A stretch of DNA of 64,000 nucleotides from Sipunculus nudus (Eukaryota; Annelida; Sipuncula; Golfingiida; Sipunculidae), in contig CM049316.1 of NCBI GenBank assembly GCA_026874595.1, forward strand, positions 69,553,676 through 69,617,675. Direction: 5' to 3'. The position numbers were made by a program, and so were the translations under genes. This document shows positions 26,617-38,834 of the stretch, piece by piece (position 1 is the first letter of the stretch; each line of letters starts with the position of its first letter). The notes beneath the pieces are model-generated. The model ran no database searches, was not told where the DNA came from, and worked only from the letters and a program-made list of their open reading frames with translations.

Positions 26617-27168
26617 TTAAATAATAGGTGACGTATAGTTTGGTAAACAACCAGTACACTTTCCAGTGCAGCCCCTTCCCGGAAGAATCTGTATTTGGAG
26701 CATGCAAAACAGGATATCAGTCATCAAGTGCAAACTGGATACAAGAACCGCGTCACCCGTGAGAACACATGGGCCACAGGTGTGGTTGTCAATTATAAAA
26801 ATTATCAGCTTAGAAAAAAAATTAATGACGGGGAGTTTCGAAAAGTATTGCCCAAATTTTATGTTTACATACTGTTCCTGCTTTGAATACGACCTTTGGG
26901 ATATTTTTTTGTACCATTCCACTAAGTTGAACCATATATTATCTTGGTTTTGTGCGCTATGTAAGTTTCTAATCGTTTTACTGTTGCTTGATATGAGATC
27001 AATTATCCGGTCATAAAATATATCGTGCGGCCGAATGAAATTAGATCTGTGTCTCGACCTATGACTATATCGATAAGAAAAAGAAATTAGCCGTAAAGAC
27101 ATTAAACAACTGATTATTATATTATCCAGAGTAAACATTAATAGACAAGCGAAATAGGGCTTCGTCAA
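26617..27168 (-). CDS. unrecognised 183-codon open frame
   Basis: An open frame of 183 residues, long for this AT-rich sequence, starting MTKPYFACLLMFTLDN and ending CTGKCTGCLPNYTSPII. The N-terminal part is hydrophobic, the middle is rich in N, S, Y and K, and the C-terminus has clustered cysteines. I recognise no domain, and an antisense frame of 116 codons overlaps it, so it may be a chance frame. It lies upstream of IL-17-like gene 1 on the same strand. No function is proposed. Confidence 0.2.
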   Translation of the reverse strand: MTKPYFACLLMFTLDNIIISCLMSLRLISFSYRYSHRSRHRSNFIRPHDIFYDRIIDLISSNSKTIRNLHSAQNQDNIWFNLVEWYKKISQRSYSKQEQYVNIKFGQYFSKLPVINFFSKLIIFIIDNHTCGPCVLTGDAVLVSSLHLMTDILFCMLQIQILPGRGCTGKCTGCLPNYTSPII

Positions 27169-28028
27169 AAGGTACTAACCTGAAAATGTACTTTTTTTCA
27201 CCTTTTTGAGTTGTAGTAAGACACAAGTAACACAAGGTTATTGAGCCTCTGACAGAGACCTTAACCACAAAATAATGTGAGCTAGAATTGGACAAGTAAC
27301 TGCTGAACGCACAGGCCTGAATCTCAGAAATTCCAAAATTAACGTCAGCTGCGTGGGCAGCTAACGCTAACTTATCCGAAGGACAAGGAGGGTGATGTTG
27401 ATTTATTTATTTAAACATGTATCTTTTATTTAAACATCTGGCAACCAGGAAAAGAAGGGTGGTTGACATACATGCAACCGTTGACCTGGAAGTTGATTTA
27501 TTGGGAGAAAGTAAAGAATCGTATAGGTGTATCGAATAAAAACATCAATGGGGGCGGCTTAATTTATGTCGATGAATGAAACAATGTTTGACGAAACTGT
27601 CATATCACCATTTTAAGGTCACTCCTGACAGCTAACACTAAGTTTTTGGGAATTGACATTTCTCTTAAAAGTAAATAATCATACTTTCGGGGGAGGAGAG
27701 GGGAGGGAGATGAAGATATAAAAGAAACAGAGAGACGAAGAGAGACAAAAAAGAAACAGACAGACAGACAGACTGACTGCCTTATTATACAACAAAGTTT
27801 ATTGTAGAAAGGCCTCATGGCCCAAAGTACAAATAACTTAAGTAACATATAAATATTCATAAGTTTGCCATCGCTTTCTGCCAATATGTGTTTAATCATG
27901 TTAAAAGATATATATGTCGTAGAAAAGAATTGCACTGATATACACAAATGAAAATATATATATGTGTACAATTATCAATTATACATAAAATTACAGTATT
28001 CAGTGAATTTAATGATTAAAGTACTACT

Positions 28029-31000
28029 TTATGGAATATTATTTTCTGAAATATTTTCCTGTCTTACTCTGTTCACCTGAAATAAATATACACCTAAATC
28101 ATATTGTATCTTGTGATTCTGTGTTCTCAAAATCTGAATAAGCCCATATTTATTTTGTGGAAAATTCTGTATAAATGATAAAAATTTATTTCTTAAATCT
28201 TTATATCTGGAACACTTGAAAAGAATATGGGCCTCATCTTCAATTTCATCATTCTTACAAAATTTACAGAGTCTCATATTTACTGGAGTATTACTTCTTC
28301 TGCCTACTTCAATCTCAAAATCATGGTCACTTAGTCGAAATTTTGTTAAAACCTGTCTATAGATGTATGGGATATTATTTAAGTATCGTTCTGGTTCAAT
28401 GCCTGATTTTACTTAACTATATATACTGAGTTTGGATTTTTCTTTTATTTCAGATAACATCTCTTGCTGTCCGATATCCTTGACTCTTTGTAGAAACATA
28501 TCAATGAACATTTTTTCATCACCAACTCCCTGTTCTAACCATGCATGGCCAAATCCATACCTATTCAATAAATGCTTAATATAGCCTGGCCATGTAGGCT
28601 TACCCTGTTCATTTAACCGTTTTAAGGCATTATAACAAATAAAAGGATATCTAGAATTTCCCATATTCAGTATTCTTAACCAATATTTTAGACATCTCTT
28701 AAAGTACATACAATGCAAAGGATATCTACCACATTCAAGCAGAACTCCTGCATTAACTGTGCTTCTGCTAACACCCAGAATTTCTTTACAAAATCTTGAT
28801 TGCACATTATCTATAATTGGTCTTGATAAGAATCCCCAAATTTCAGATCCATATAATAATGCTGGTGCTACAACTTTATCAAATATATTCATTGTGATAT
28901 CAGGAGACATTTTACCACATTTAGATTCACATTTTTTAACCATATTCAGACCCTTCTGTGCTTGAAGTGTTAATAATTTCAGACAAGGATTCCACGACAA
29001 TGTAGAGGAAAATATTATTCCCAGATATTTATATTGGTTCACATTAGTTAATTGTTTTTTCCTTGAAATACCATTTTTCATTCTGTTTAATTATACCTGC
29101 CCTCTTAAATACTAAAGCTTTTGTTTTTTTCTGCATTTACTTGCATACCCCAATGGTTACAGAAAATTTCTAAATTGTTCAATATATTTTGTACGCGACC
29201 AACTGAGTCGCCAACAATACATATATCATCTGCAAAAGCTAAAATATTTATATCTTGGGATTCCTGTGACATTTGAATTCCTGGTAATGTTGCTTCTTTA
29301 ATCATTACTAGGAACTGGTTAAGATATAAAATAAATAGTATAGGGCTTAGCAGACAACCTTGTCTGGTGCCATTACAACATAAAAAGGTATCAGTTAATC
29401 CTTTTTCTGTTTTTACACAACAAGTTAAGTGGCTATACATAGATTTCAATACTTTAATTATATTTCCATAAATTCCAATTTTATGTAATCTATACCAGAG
29501 GATTTTATGTGGGATTCTGTCAAAAGCTTTACTAAAATCGACAAAAATACAATACATCCTACCTCTTTTCTTACATAAATATTTCTGTTTCAAATTATGT
29601 AATGTAAATATATGATCAATAGTAGAATATCCATGTCTGTACCCAGCTTGATTTTCAAACAACATGTTATTTTTCTCTGCCCAATTCGTAAGTCTACTGC
29701 TAATTATTTTTGTAAATAGTTTACCTGTTATATTAAGTAAAGCAATTCCTCTGTAATTATTTGTATTATTGATATTACCTGACTTGTGGATAGGATTCAG
29801 AATAGCTTCTGACCACCTCTTTTGGTATGAACCAGTTGTCATAATCATATTAAATAGTAAAGTTAAGATTGGTGTTATATCATTCTTTATACATTAATAA
29901 ATTTTTTTACAACAAGTCCATCTGTCCCTGGTGCTTTGTTATTACAACTATTTTCTATACTCCAAATAATTTCTCATTCTGTGATAGCAGAATTTAATTC
30001 CAATGGATAATTTTTGGTACAAGTTTCACAGGAATGTTCATGATTTAAGAGGTAGGAGTTAACGGTTTTCTCAAAATCCGAATTGATAACAACATCCACA
30101 TTCAAAAGATTTTTAAAATAATTATGCCATGTTTCTGGGTTTATATCAGCACACTTTGGTGTGTCTCTGGTTATTGCTTTGACTTTTCTCCAAAAATATT
30201 TAGGTTGATGCATATCATCCAACAATGAAATTTGTAAATTAGTTTTATAACTGTTTTTCTTTTGTTTACAAAGTAATTTAAATTTCTTCATTTTCTCCTT
30301 ATATTCCTGAAAGTTTTCCAATCTTGTTGTATTTCTAAATTTATTTAATGCCAGATATTTTTGTTCCCTGAAATCTGAGCATTCATTATCCCACCATGGT
30401 GGTTGTTTTGATTTTTTTGGTGCTTTTAGGGATTTTACTAGTTGAGAACATACTTTATTTAAAATCTGTTCTAATGTGTTTACTGCCTGGTCTGGATTTA
30501 CATAAGCAACTGGTTTTTTTTAATACTGAAATAGATACATTACCTGTCTGGTCTAGTTAATTATTGTGCAGTGCAAGTGCAAAGTCGTGCTTCCAATAAA
30601 CTCTCTGGTAAGGGTGCAGGTGCATAGTTGAAGGTGCAGGTATGTGTTTTTCCATGGTAGTAGTAAACCTACAACAAATAGAAAAGTGATCAGAAAGGTC
30701 AAATTTGAGAACTTCAAAATTGGTTACATAATCGAACAGATTTGTTGACATGACAATACAATCAACAGTACTGGTTCCACTGTTAGATACACAGATAAAA
30801 TGTCCATCTCGATCATTCTCTGATCTACCATTTAGGATTTTTAAATCATGTTCAATACATAGATTTACAAGAAATCTTCCATATCTATTAATTATCTTAT
30901 CCTTATTACATCTTTCTATTATACTATCATCAATACAGCAGATTACTTCATTCAATGGATTATCTAATCTACATGGTGTAATATAACCTTTATGGTTCCA

Positions 31001-31533
31001 GTTCTTGCATTAAAGTCTCCTGCTATAATTATGTCTGCATTAATATAATCAGAATTTATTAATTTTAGCTTTTCTCCAAGAATATTTATACCATGATAAC
31101 CATTTGAGTAAACTGGAGATCCCTCAGGGGAAATATAAACAAATATCAATATAATAATAATACCTGGGTTTATAAGATTATTTCTGTCCATCAATATAAC
31201 AATCATATCTTGAAAATTTTTATAAATACGTTTCATTGTACAGTTGTATTTATCTCTGACATAGACACATATCCTCCCTGAATTTCTCCCTTTCTTCTTT
31301 TCCCTCTTGCGTACTGTAGCATGGCATGTGTAACCTGGTAACATGTCATTAAAATCAGTTTCCTGTGATGCCCATGTCTCACACAGTCCTACAATGTCAT
31401 AATTTGTCAATAATATTTTTAATTCCGCATTTAATTGTTTATATTTAAGACCCTGACAATTCCATGTGATTAGGTCAAGATAATGAAAGGTTTCTTTATT
31501 TGTTGCATCGATAGTCTCTGAAGCTTGATAATT
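28029..31533 (-). pseudogene. LINE ORF2: AP endonuclease, reverse transcriptase, CCHC (broken)
   Basis: The endonuclease begins near 31533 (LITWNCQGLKYKQLN, CETWASQE) with GDFNART at about 31030 and LSDHFSI at about 30700, the catalytic N, E, D/N and SDH positions. The pre-RT region has KAPGTDGL near 29930. RT motifs include FVDFSKAFDRIPH, NGTRQGCLLSPILF and FADDICIVGDS (the FADD catalytic box) within 29848-29105. The segment 29081-28413 continues with YLGIIFSSTLSWN, and 28277-28029 carries CKFCKNDEIEDEAHILFKC. The pieces lie in three different frames (breaks near 30985, 30560-30320, 29900, 29100), and in-frame stops are present, so the gene is dead although catalytic residues survive. Confidence 0.9.
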
Positions 31534-31674
31534 TTATTCATATAAGGAATGGTCTTCATACAGTTTAGATATGGTTTCTGTTTCATCTCCCTGAGATAAC
31601 GAATGATTTTGTGCAGATGTGCAAGAAAAGACCAGTTCTGTAGATTTATTATTCTTTAGACCATGGCCTGTTTG

Positions 31675-32772
31675 TTATTTATTTTGTCCTCTCTCTGATC
31701 TAGCATAGAGAGGTACCACAGAATCTGTTTCGTTTTGCCATGTAAAAGGTTTTCCATTAATAAACAATTTATCATAGGACAAATAGGCATTTTGTCCATC
31801 ACTTCTAGCCTTCTCTAGTTCACATCCTAGTTTCTTTCTGATGTTGCGCACTCGTTCACTGAAATCTTCAGTAAATCTAGCCTCACTATCCTTTCCTTTA
31901 AGTTCCTTTCTTGCTGTTATCAATACTTTCTGTCTAGTTTTGTTCTTGCTAAACTTCACAATGATTGGTCTGACTCTTGTTCCTCTCTTTGGTCCAAGTC
32001 TGTGAGCTCTTTCTGTTTCAATTTCTCTGTTGTCCTCTTTTTCTATGTTCAGTTTCTCTTTCATGACTTGCCTCACTTTACTTTCTGACATTTCCCAAGT
32101 TTCTTTCCCATTTGTTTCTTTAGGTATTCCATGAATAACTAAATTGTCCCTTCTAGACTGGTCTTCTAATCTGCTTACCTTATTGTTCAGCTCTTTATTT
32201 TCTTTCATAAGTGCTTTAACCTGGCCTTGCAGTTCATTTACTTGGTTGCTCAGTTTAACTAACATGCCCTCAACGTCTGTCCCTGTTGTAATGTTTACAC
32301 TGTCAGAAGAACCACACGATCCTCCAATATCGCTCACCTGTTTGTCTATCTGGCTCTGTGTCTGGCTAAGAGTGTTCGAGTCAGGAATGTTACCAGTACT
32401 ACTGCTACGAAGAACCATAGCGTGTTCTAGTATCGTACCTCTAATATTGGAACTGCTGCTTTTACCTTTACTGCTGTCTTTCTCCATGGGGCCTGGCCCT
32501 GGGTTGAGTTCTACATCACCGCATAGCGTCAATAGGATAGCCATGGAAACAAGCAGACGCAAGGTCAAGGACGTACCTGTCAGATGAATAGTTGTCAGCC
32601 AAAACTTTTCCTTGACTTTAGGTTGGGAAAAGCAGCCAATTCTGACTCTCCAGGCAGTTGTATCTACTCCTATCCTTTGGATGAACAATTTACCTTTATA
32701 ATATCCTGGAGCAGTCTCTTCTATTATATTACCAGATAATTTGCGTCCAGTTTTGTGAGCGAAGTGAAACAC
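31675..32772 (-). CDS. LINE ORF1 protein with 2A motif, coiled coil and RRM-like domain
   Basis: Intact 365-residue frame. Residues 66-85 are hydrophobic ([16 protein letters not shown]) and lead straight into DVELNPGP at 86-93, the canonical 2A ribosome-skipping motif (D-V/I-E-x-N-P-G-P). A Ser-rich linker follows, then a coiled coil at about 170-207 ([20 protein letters not shown]), an RRM-like start [13 protein letters not shown] at 207-219, and a basic C-terminal region to about 346 with AHRLGPKRG and [10 protein letters not shown]. This coiled coil-RRM-CTD order is that of L1 ORF1p-like (Transposase_22-type) nucleic-acid chaperones. Met96 lies just after the 2A site, so an internal start could give nearly the same downstream product. 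Confidence 0.9.
   Translation of the reverse strand: MFHFAHKTGRKLSGNIIEETAPGYYKGKLFIQRIGVDTTAWRVRIGCFSQPKVKEKFWLTTIHLTGTSLTLRLLVSMAILLTLCGDVELNPGPGPMEKDSSKGKSSSSNIRGTILEHAMVLRSSSTGNIPDSNTLSQTQSQIDKQVSDIGGSCGSSDSVNITTGTDVEGMLVKLSNQVNELQGQVKALMKENKELNNKVSRLEDQSRRDNLVIHGIPKETNGKETWEMSESKVRQVMKEKLNIEKEDNREIETERAHRLGPKRGTRVRPIIVKFSKNKTRQKVLITARKELKGKDSEARFTEDFSERVRNIRKKLGCELEKARSDGQNAYLSYDKLFINGKPFTWQNETDSVVPLYARSERGQNK
32494..32517 (-). other. 2A ribosome-skipping motif (DVELNPGP)
   Basis: The complement reads gat gta gaa ctc aac cca ggg cca. By analogy with viral and retrotransposon 2A sequences, the peptide bond between Gly92 and Pro93 would not form, releasing an upstream 92-residue peptide and an ORF1 product beginning with proline. 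Confidence 0.9.
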
Positions 32773-32804
32773 GTCTTCACTACGACTCCGCTAGATGGCA
32801 CCAA

Positions 32805-32805
<1 letters not shown>

Positions 32806-32868
<63 letters not shown>

Positions 32869-33072
32869 AGATAAATATAAATATATATATATATATATAT
32901 ATAAAGTCGGGATTATGCAGACAAATAAATACAGACAGAGAGAGAAACGGATAGATAGACGGACAGACAGACAGACTGGCCGACTGCCATAAATGAACAT
33001 ACAGAAACTGAGAGAGAGAGCGCGAGTGAATGAGAGAAAGCGAGAGAGAGAGACCGAATGGAGAGAGACAGG
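32806..33072. repeat. (TA)n, (CAGA)n and (GA)n simple-sequence block
   Basis: (TA)n 32807-32860 and 32881-32902, then cagacagacagac near 32960 and GA-rich sequence to 33070. It borders the 5' end of the LINE. Confidence 0.85.
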
Positions 33073-36000
33073 GAGACAGAGTAAGATCAGATAAGCACGC
33101 AGACAGAGTCGGAGAGTTTAACATTAACATTTCATTCAGAAGCAAACAGATATCTAAGGGACAAGATATTTCCGATTGGTTTGTTCTCAGTAAAATCTCG
33201 TCAGTCAAACCAACCACGTGGCAGAAATAATTCAGAAGAACACGCCAGACAAATCCGTTTAACTATATATACTGTAACATTGAGAGAGCAGCCTGAGTGA
33301 GGCTCTGTGCCCCAGTCACGTCATATTGGTCGATTTAGACGTTAACAGATGAATACCAGGGACAACAAGGCCTGGAATTAGAAGCTTCACAGTCGTGCAC
33401 TGATTGTATAATGGCACTGACGTTGTTCTATGACTGTATAATTATCATTGATTTAAAGGATACAACAAAGGACGATTACGATAATAAGCAGGGCTAGTTT
33501 ATACATTCCCCGCAAAGTGCTATGCACTCGTGATTTAGCAGGCGACATTAGATTTTGCACTTATATATTATTTGCTTTTTTTTGCAATCTGTTAGTCTGT
33601 TTGCCATACTGACCTAAAAAAATATTAACACAATTTTAATACTTTGTGGTAGAAAGGTCAGGGTTAACCCGTTTACAAGCAAGGAACAATCCAATAAATT
33701 TTGGATTAGTCTGGCCTATCCTTTTTTTATTTTTGCTTTATATTGATGGCGAGACTACCGTCATCCACTTGTGCTGGAGAAGACATGAAAGGTCGTTTGA
33801 CATTTGCAATAATGTGTGTAATACCTCATATTATTAGTTCATTTTGGCTGGATATAAAAGTTTTCCAGCATAACCCTCCCGGTAGACGGGCTTATTATGT
33901 CCTGTTCAACTGTATTATACGTTTTGATAGGTCTGTGTGAGAAAATATAACCCTCGTGTTTCTGTTTACGGTAAGACCTGGTGACCAGAGGTCTGATACT
34001 ATAAGCATGCGCGACAATTAATAAACAAAGAGAAGAATTCTGAAAGAAGAGACACAGAGGAAACACTGGTTTAAGCTTGAAATATTCTGATATGTTATGT
34101 TTGCCACCAGGTGGTAGGCGCGTTATGTTTGTTAAGCGCCATTGATCGCTCCCAAAGCAGGCTTATTTCAATAGGAGTAATCGAACGGTTTGAACGAAAT
34201 ATTGGCAGATTCCATAACATTTTAAATAGGAAACACCTTATTCCTTGCATATTGAACATACTTGGTTTGTAAATATGTCATTAACGTATAAATTTCCGAA
34301 CGGAGGGAGGATGTCCACGGTCCACTGGCAGCTATGTACACAAGTGGACAGTGATGATTGCGCCGAGGAACCACACCGAAGTTTGATTCTGATAATATTT
34401 CAGATCTGGTGACGCAAAACGTTGAGGTATGCCTTCTCTGAATGCGCTTTCCAGATAATGTAAGTCAATTTGTGGTGTTCGGAAACCCGAAAGATGAGGG
34501 GGAGGTATCTCTTAATTGGCTCTCCACAAAAATGATTAAGGACCAGAAAGCTTACGCACAGGTGTTGTTTTGCAAAATTATCTATTTCTTAACATAAAGT
34601 ATAACATTTCTCTTTAAAGAATAGAGAGCAACTGCGTCTTCTAGGGCGTGCTGTTCATCTTATACGAATGGGGACAATCATTTTTATAAAAATTTATATT
34701 GTACTTGGATTAGGACCCATGAAACTCTCTATGATCTTAGCGACAAAGACAAAGACGCCAAAATGTTACTCTGATACGCATTCGATTTGTGACGCATCGG
34801 CAGATCAAATCGTGGACCTGAATCGTTCCTTTGTGTAAACTTTGGCAAATAACACAGGGTTATCGAAACTTAATAGAGAGAAAAAGCCGAGATATCTTTA
34901 CCACACTGATTGGTAGATAATTTCCGGAAAAGAAGGCAAAGAAAAAGTCTTTTAAAGTTTTGACGATAACCGGGATGTGATATTATGCGGATTTCCAGGT
35001 GAACGCCTTTACAGACGATGTTTTACGTATTACTTTATATTAAATAATTCGGCAATAAATGATAAAAAGAATTGATGAAAATTAATACATTTAACAGAAT
35101 GTAAACAGTTTTTTACTACACAATAAAGGTCATAATTTTTCACTTACACAAGTAAATCACGTCACCCAATTTTTGTATAGGGCTCCTTCTACGGTACCAG
35201 GTTATAGAACGATTCTCTAATAAGTAAATTTTGCATAAGAATTGATAACCATAGATTAATATTAACAAAGTATTAATAACAATTATTAGAATTATCTAGA
35301 ATTTTAATATATAATATTAAAATTAATGTATAAGTTCGACCTGTATTCATCTGCAATCTTAGGGTTTTGTGATAAGTCACCTTTTTGTTTTGATGTCGAA
35401 ATTTGTTAATATCAAAGATTACACGAACCTCTTACTGCCCGAATATTTTCTGTTCATTTAAAACATCATTCTATATAAAACGTCAACAACGTTCTGCCAG
35501 AAAATAAAATTTTAAAAAGATTGTCCACGTTTATAATAAACTGTAAATAAACGGCGAAACCAAATGATATAGAACATGTTCACTTCATGACTTCTGTTAA
35601 AGAAACATCTTAAAGGATGAACACAATCTCACAATTTTCTTCGCAGTAGTAAATAGACCACCATCAGGGAATTATTAGTCATTTAAAATGAATATTTGAT
35701 CGAAACCATTACTGGGGAAAGGTTGAATGCTTTATGCTTTATCATTTGGTGCATATTATTAAAGACGTTATAATCCCGGAAGAAGGAACAGCTCTTTTGA
35801 AAAGTTAGATTCTATTTTATAAGGCCACACAAAATACATAAATGGTTCAATTGACTTCGGGACCGACCTAAATATTACTATGTTCCATTCCACCAACCCT
35901 GTTCATCTGATTTGTCGTGAGAATCCTTATACTCTGCACAAACGCTTACCTTTATTTACCTAAGAGGCAAATCAGACAAATGTGGGGATAGTTATACTGT

Positions 36001-36165
36001 CCCGTGTACGGATTCCATATGATTAATTCAGTAAGAAATATCACTGAACAGATGTACGATCTTCCGACATATCAGTGACGACCTAAGGTGGCGGACTAAA
36101 GCTACATTTAATTGACAATTCGTAGTGTTGTTACGTCACACATACTCCCTCCTACATAGTATGGT
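33073..36165. other. gene-poor region
   Basis: No supported gene or recognised repeat. Open frames are short and without known motifs. Confidence 0.5.
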
Positions 36166-36319
36166 GTTACGAAGACAAATTGTTGAGGGGAAAATCCTGG
36201 GCCGATCAGGGAGTCGAACACATGTCGGTGGCGCACCAATCCGGCGTACCAACCGCTTAGCTAGAAAAGCAAGCTTCTCTAGCGAGCCAGTTCGGTCCGC
36301 TTTTATGTCACCTCGTAAC
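36166..36319 (-). mobile_element. tRNA-like element bounded by gttacg/cgtaac, copy 1
   Basis: 154 bases. Read on the minus strand it has tagctaagcggttgg (A-box-like) and gtgttcgactccctg (B box). The outer ends are short inverted repeats, gttacga and tcgtaac. A second copy lies 124 bases further on in the same orientation. Confidence 0.65.
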
Positions 36320-36442
36320 ATACCCCCCTCTTAAGAGCGTTCTGCTATCAGAACAAAACTAATTATCCCAGGAGTCACACTTTGGTGAGCTTATTCCCTG
36401 GGCCACAAAGTTTACCGTCACGTTGGACGAGGCCCCATTTTT

Positions 36443-36594
36443 GTTACGAAGACAAATTGCTCATGGGAAAACATTGGGTCGATCCTGGTTTCGAACCCAT
36501 GTCCGGCACAAGTCCGGCTTACCAACCGCTTCGCTAGCAAAGCAAGCTTCACTAGCGAGACAGTTCGGTTCGCTTTCATGTCAAACCCGTAACA
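36443..36594 (-). mobile_element. tRNA-like element bounded by gttacg/cgtaac, copy 2
   Basis: 152 bases, clearly homologous to 36166-36319 (shared gttacgaagacaaattg, accaaccgctt, aagcaagctt and the cagttcgg segment). On the minus strand the B box reads gggttcgaaacc. Ends gttacga and cgtaac. Confidence 0.65.
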
Positions 36595-36739
36595 ATGGAT
36601 AAACAGATATGGCCACCATTATCCGTAAATATCTTTCTAGAGAGGTTAACACTGTCACGGCGTCGCAAAGTAAATATATTTATATCATGTTTATTTAAAT
36701 AACACTAAATTGCCACAAATTACAATTGTCAACTGGATA

Positions 36740-38009
36740 AGAAATGTATATAAGCATGCCAGGGTTCCGATGGCAATCGGGCGCATGTGAGCGATACTGG
36801 CATGAGCCCTGTTTTGGGGGAAATGTGAGGGGGTTTGGGCAAAAGCACCTTTCATGACAATGAGGACAGTATAACCAAAGAATATAAATACTTTCTAAAT
36901 ATCATTTTCCAACAAATAAATGAAAGTTATTTTTGCGTAATTTTCATTATTTTTCTATTTGAAAATTCAAGATATCCTAAAAGTCTTGTTATGACCCTCA
37001 AAAGTTAAAATATTATTTAAAATCAATTTGAACAAAATACGCGTTTTATTCCCATTTAAAGTGAGGGGGACAAATTATACTTTGTCACCATCATACTTTG
37101 TCCTTATCCCTAAAAAAAGTAAGAAGGAAAAGCCCCCCCCCCCCCCTCATCGAGGCTCATGATTTCTGTCGTTCCTAATTTGTTGATGACATCGATATTC
37201 GTATTACATATTGCTATCATTCAATTAATTATTAATTTTTTTTTTCTATTTTGAGATCAAAGTAGGTCATGTATTTATTTTTTGATCAATTACTTCTACT
37301 TGATGCAGGTATTAGCGCAACAGTTTCCCCGGGTGCTTATATACAGAAAACGGTTTCACAGAGCTCTGTGTCCGACATAAGACGAATGATTAATGCCTTT
37401 TGGAGGGAGAATCAAATAAATGTACAACAACCATGAAGTATCAAGACGTACAAAGGCCAATGATTTTCCAGACTAAATACAAAAGAAGGGGGGAAGGCGA
37501 GCAGTTTTAAGGGCCTAAACAGGATCGTTATTTCACGTTCTGTAGTCTATTCAGTAAATGAAGTAAAGGAAAAGGGGTTTGGAAAATGTTTTTCTCCACA
37601 TATTACGTATTTGAAGCAATCTTTCAAACGAGAAACTTGGCTCATCTTGTGATATGAGAATATATATACCCCAACGAGAAGGAGCTGCACCTGAGGTTTC
37701 GGCTAAGGTTTCTTGTTTTTAAACAAAATATACATATGGCTGCTATAAGGACCTGATATATAAAATAAAGCTTTTTATAAGTTTTTTTAACGGGCGTGTT
37801 TTTATCTAATATCTAGTATAAATTCAGAACAAAATGGATATGCTGTAAATTAAAAAGTAAGAAACATTTTATATTCAGAGCTTTTATTCAGAAAATGATA
37901 TACAAAGAAATATGAAGCGTATCTTCAGTCAATACGCATCGGATACTGAATTGAGTGTATCGCAATACGTGTTATACCTGAATAGGCAGACCAAAACTCA
38001 GCCCTAGGG
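36740..38009. mobile_element. hAT-type MITE-related copy, rearranged
   Basis: The right part (37870-38009) matches the right end of the 38835-39629 element: agagcttttatt, aatgatatacaaagaaa, gtatcgcaatacgt and a terminal cagccctag. Internal matches include catcgatattcgtattacat near 37190. The left terminal repeat was not found; the left limit is approximate. Confidence 0.6.
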
Positions 38010-38330
38010 AAACAGAGTGTAGGCAAGACAAAATAGGTTCATGTAAACTTAAAGAAACGAAACAAACCTTTCTGAATGTTGCCATGGACAACACACGCAA
38101 AAAGTAACACGTAATGATTGTTTGGGAGGGATTGAGACAAGCAAAGGTATTAAAACTTAAAAGTGACTTCATGCTCTTTCGCCATAACAAATGGATCCTA
38201 GAAAATTAGGAGAGACAAATCTATAAATTTATTTATGCTCGCATATTTATTTCGTAAGACAATTCAACTGACTCACTATTCCTTTGGTCTGAGGAAAATA
38301 CATAAAAAATAAGCAAATGAGTAAATTACT

Positions 38331-38801
38331 TTAGTCCGTTCCACCGCACCTGTCCACCTGTTTTTCGCAATTATTTAGTTGAGAGTCCGAGTCTGAGCAG
38401 TGCAGTGTGCTGATTACAGTGAGACTGGTATTCTCCTCGTTCCCGCGCTTCACTGTTACGTCACAGTACTTCATTTTCATATCCCAGGAGGAATACAATG
38501 GTAAGACGCCATGAACCACGGGTATATATATTGGCCTCTGATGCATGTTAACCAGGCCGTAAAGGGAATAATATTTATATTGTAAGCAGGTATGGTACGG
38601 TACCAAAAAAATCTGCAAATTCCTCTTTCTCCTATTGACGCAAGTTTTGTTTGGCAAGTTTTTTCTTGTGTGGAGATCGGGTAATATCGGAAAGCAATCT
38701 GTAAGTGAGGCAAGATATTTTCCCCGATATATTGGAATCCGGTGATATTGGAATAACATCGCGATAACATCGGGAAAATATAAGTAAACACTGGTCAACA
38801 T
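38331..38801 (-). CDS. unrecognised 156-codon open frame
   Basis: Ends with a cysteine-containing acidic segment (ISTLHCSDSDSQLNNCEKQ, then VDRCGGTD and a stop). The part from about 38570 downward has less biased composition than the surrounding DNA, so it could be a terminal exon, but no domain is recognised and the N-terminal half overlaps other frames. It sits between two hAT-type MITE copies. No function is proposed. Confidence 0.2.
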   Translation of the reverse strand: MLTSVYLYFPDVIAMLFQYHRIPIYRGKYLASLTDCFPILPDLHTRKNLPNKTCVNRRKRNLQIFLVPYHTCLQYKYYSLYGLVNMHQRPIYIPVVHGVLPLYSSWDMKMKYCDVTVKRGNEENTSLTVISTLHCSDSDSQLNNCEKQVDRCGGTD

Positions 38802-38834
38802 CGGTTGAACTCATGATTTCCGATCGGTTCAGAG

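Larger units (their letters stand above)
27783..32805 (-). mobile_element. APE-type non-LTR retrotransposon with 2A-bearing ORF1, nearly full length
   Basis: About 5.0 kb on the minus strand. Order: a 5' leader of roughly 33 bases, ORF1 (32772-31675), a gap of about 140 bases, ORF2 (31533-28029) and a 3' UTR with an AATAAA signal (complement of 27798-27803). ORF2 carries an AP endonuclease, a reverse transcriptase and a C-terminal CCHC segment, placing it among APE-type LINEs (CR1/L2/I-related groups; exact clade not decidable by eye). The 5' end abuts a (TA)n tract and the 3' end abuts (GTCT)n on the element strand. ORF1 is intact but ORF2 has frameshifts and stops, so this copy cannot mobilise itself. 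Confidence 0.9.

Noticed and set aside
32144-32587. 147-codon plus-strand frame
   Set aside because: Antisense shadow of the LINE ORF1, which has clear domains and the 2A motif.
32780-33217. 145-codon minus-strand frame
   Set aside because: Low-complexity translation of (GA)n, (CAGA)n and (TA)n tracts.
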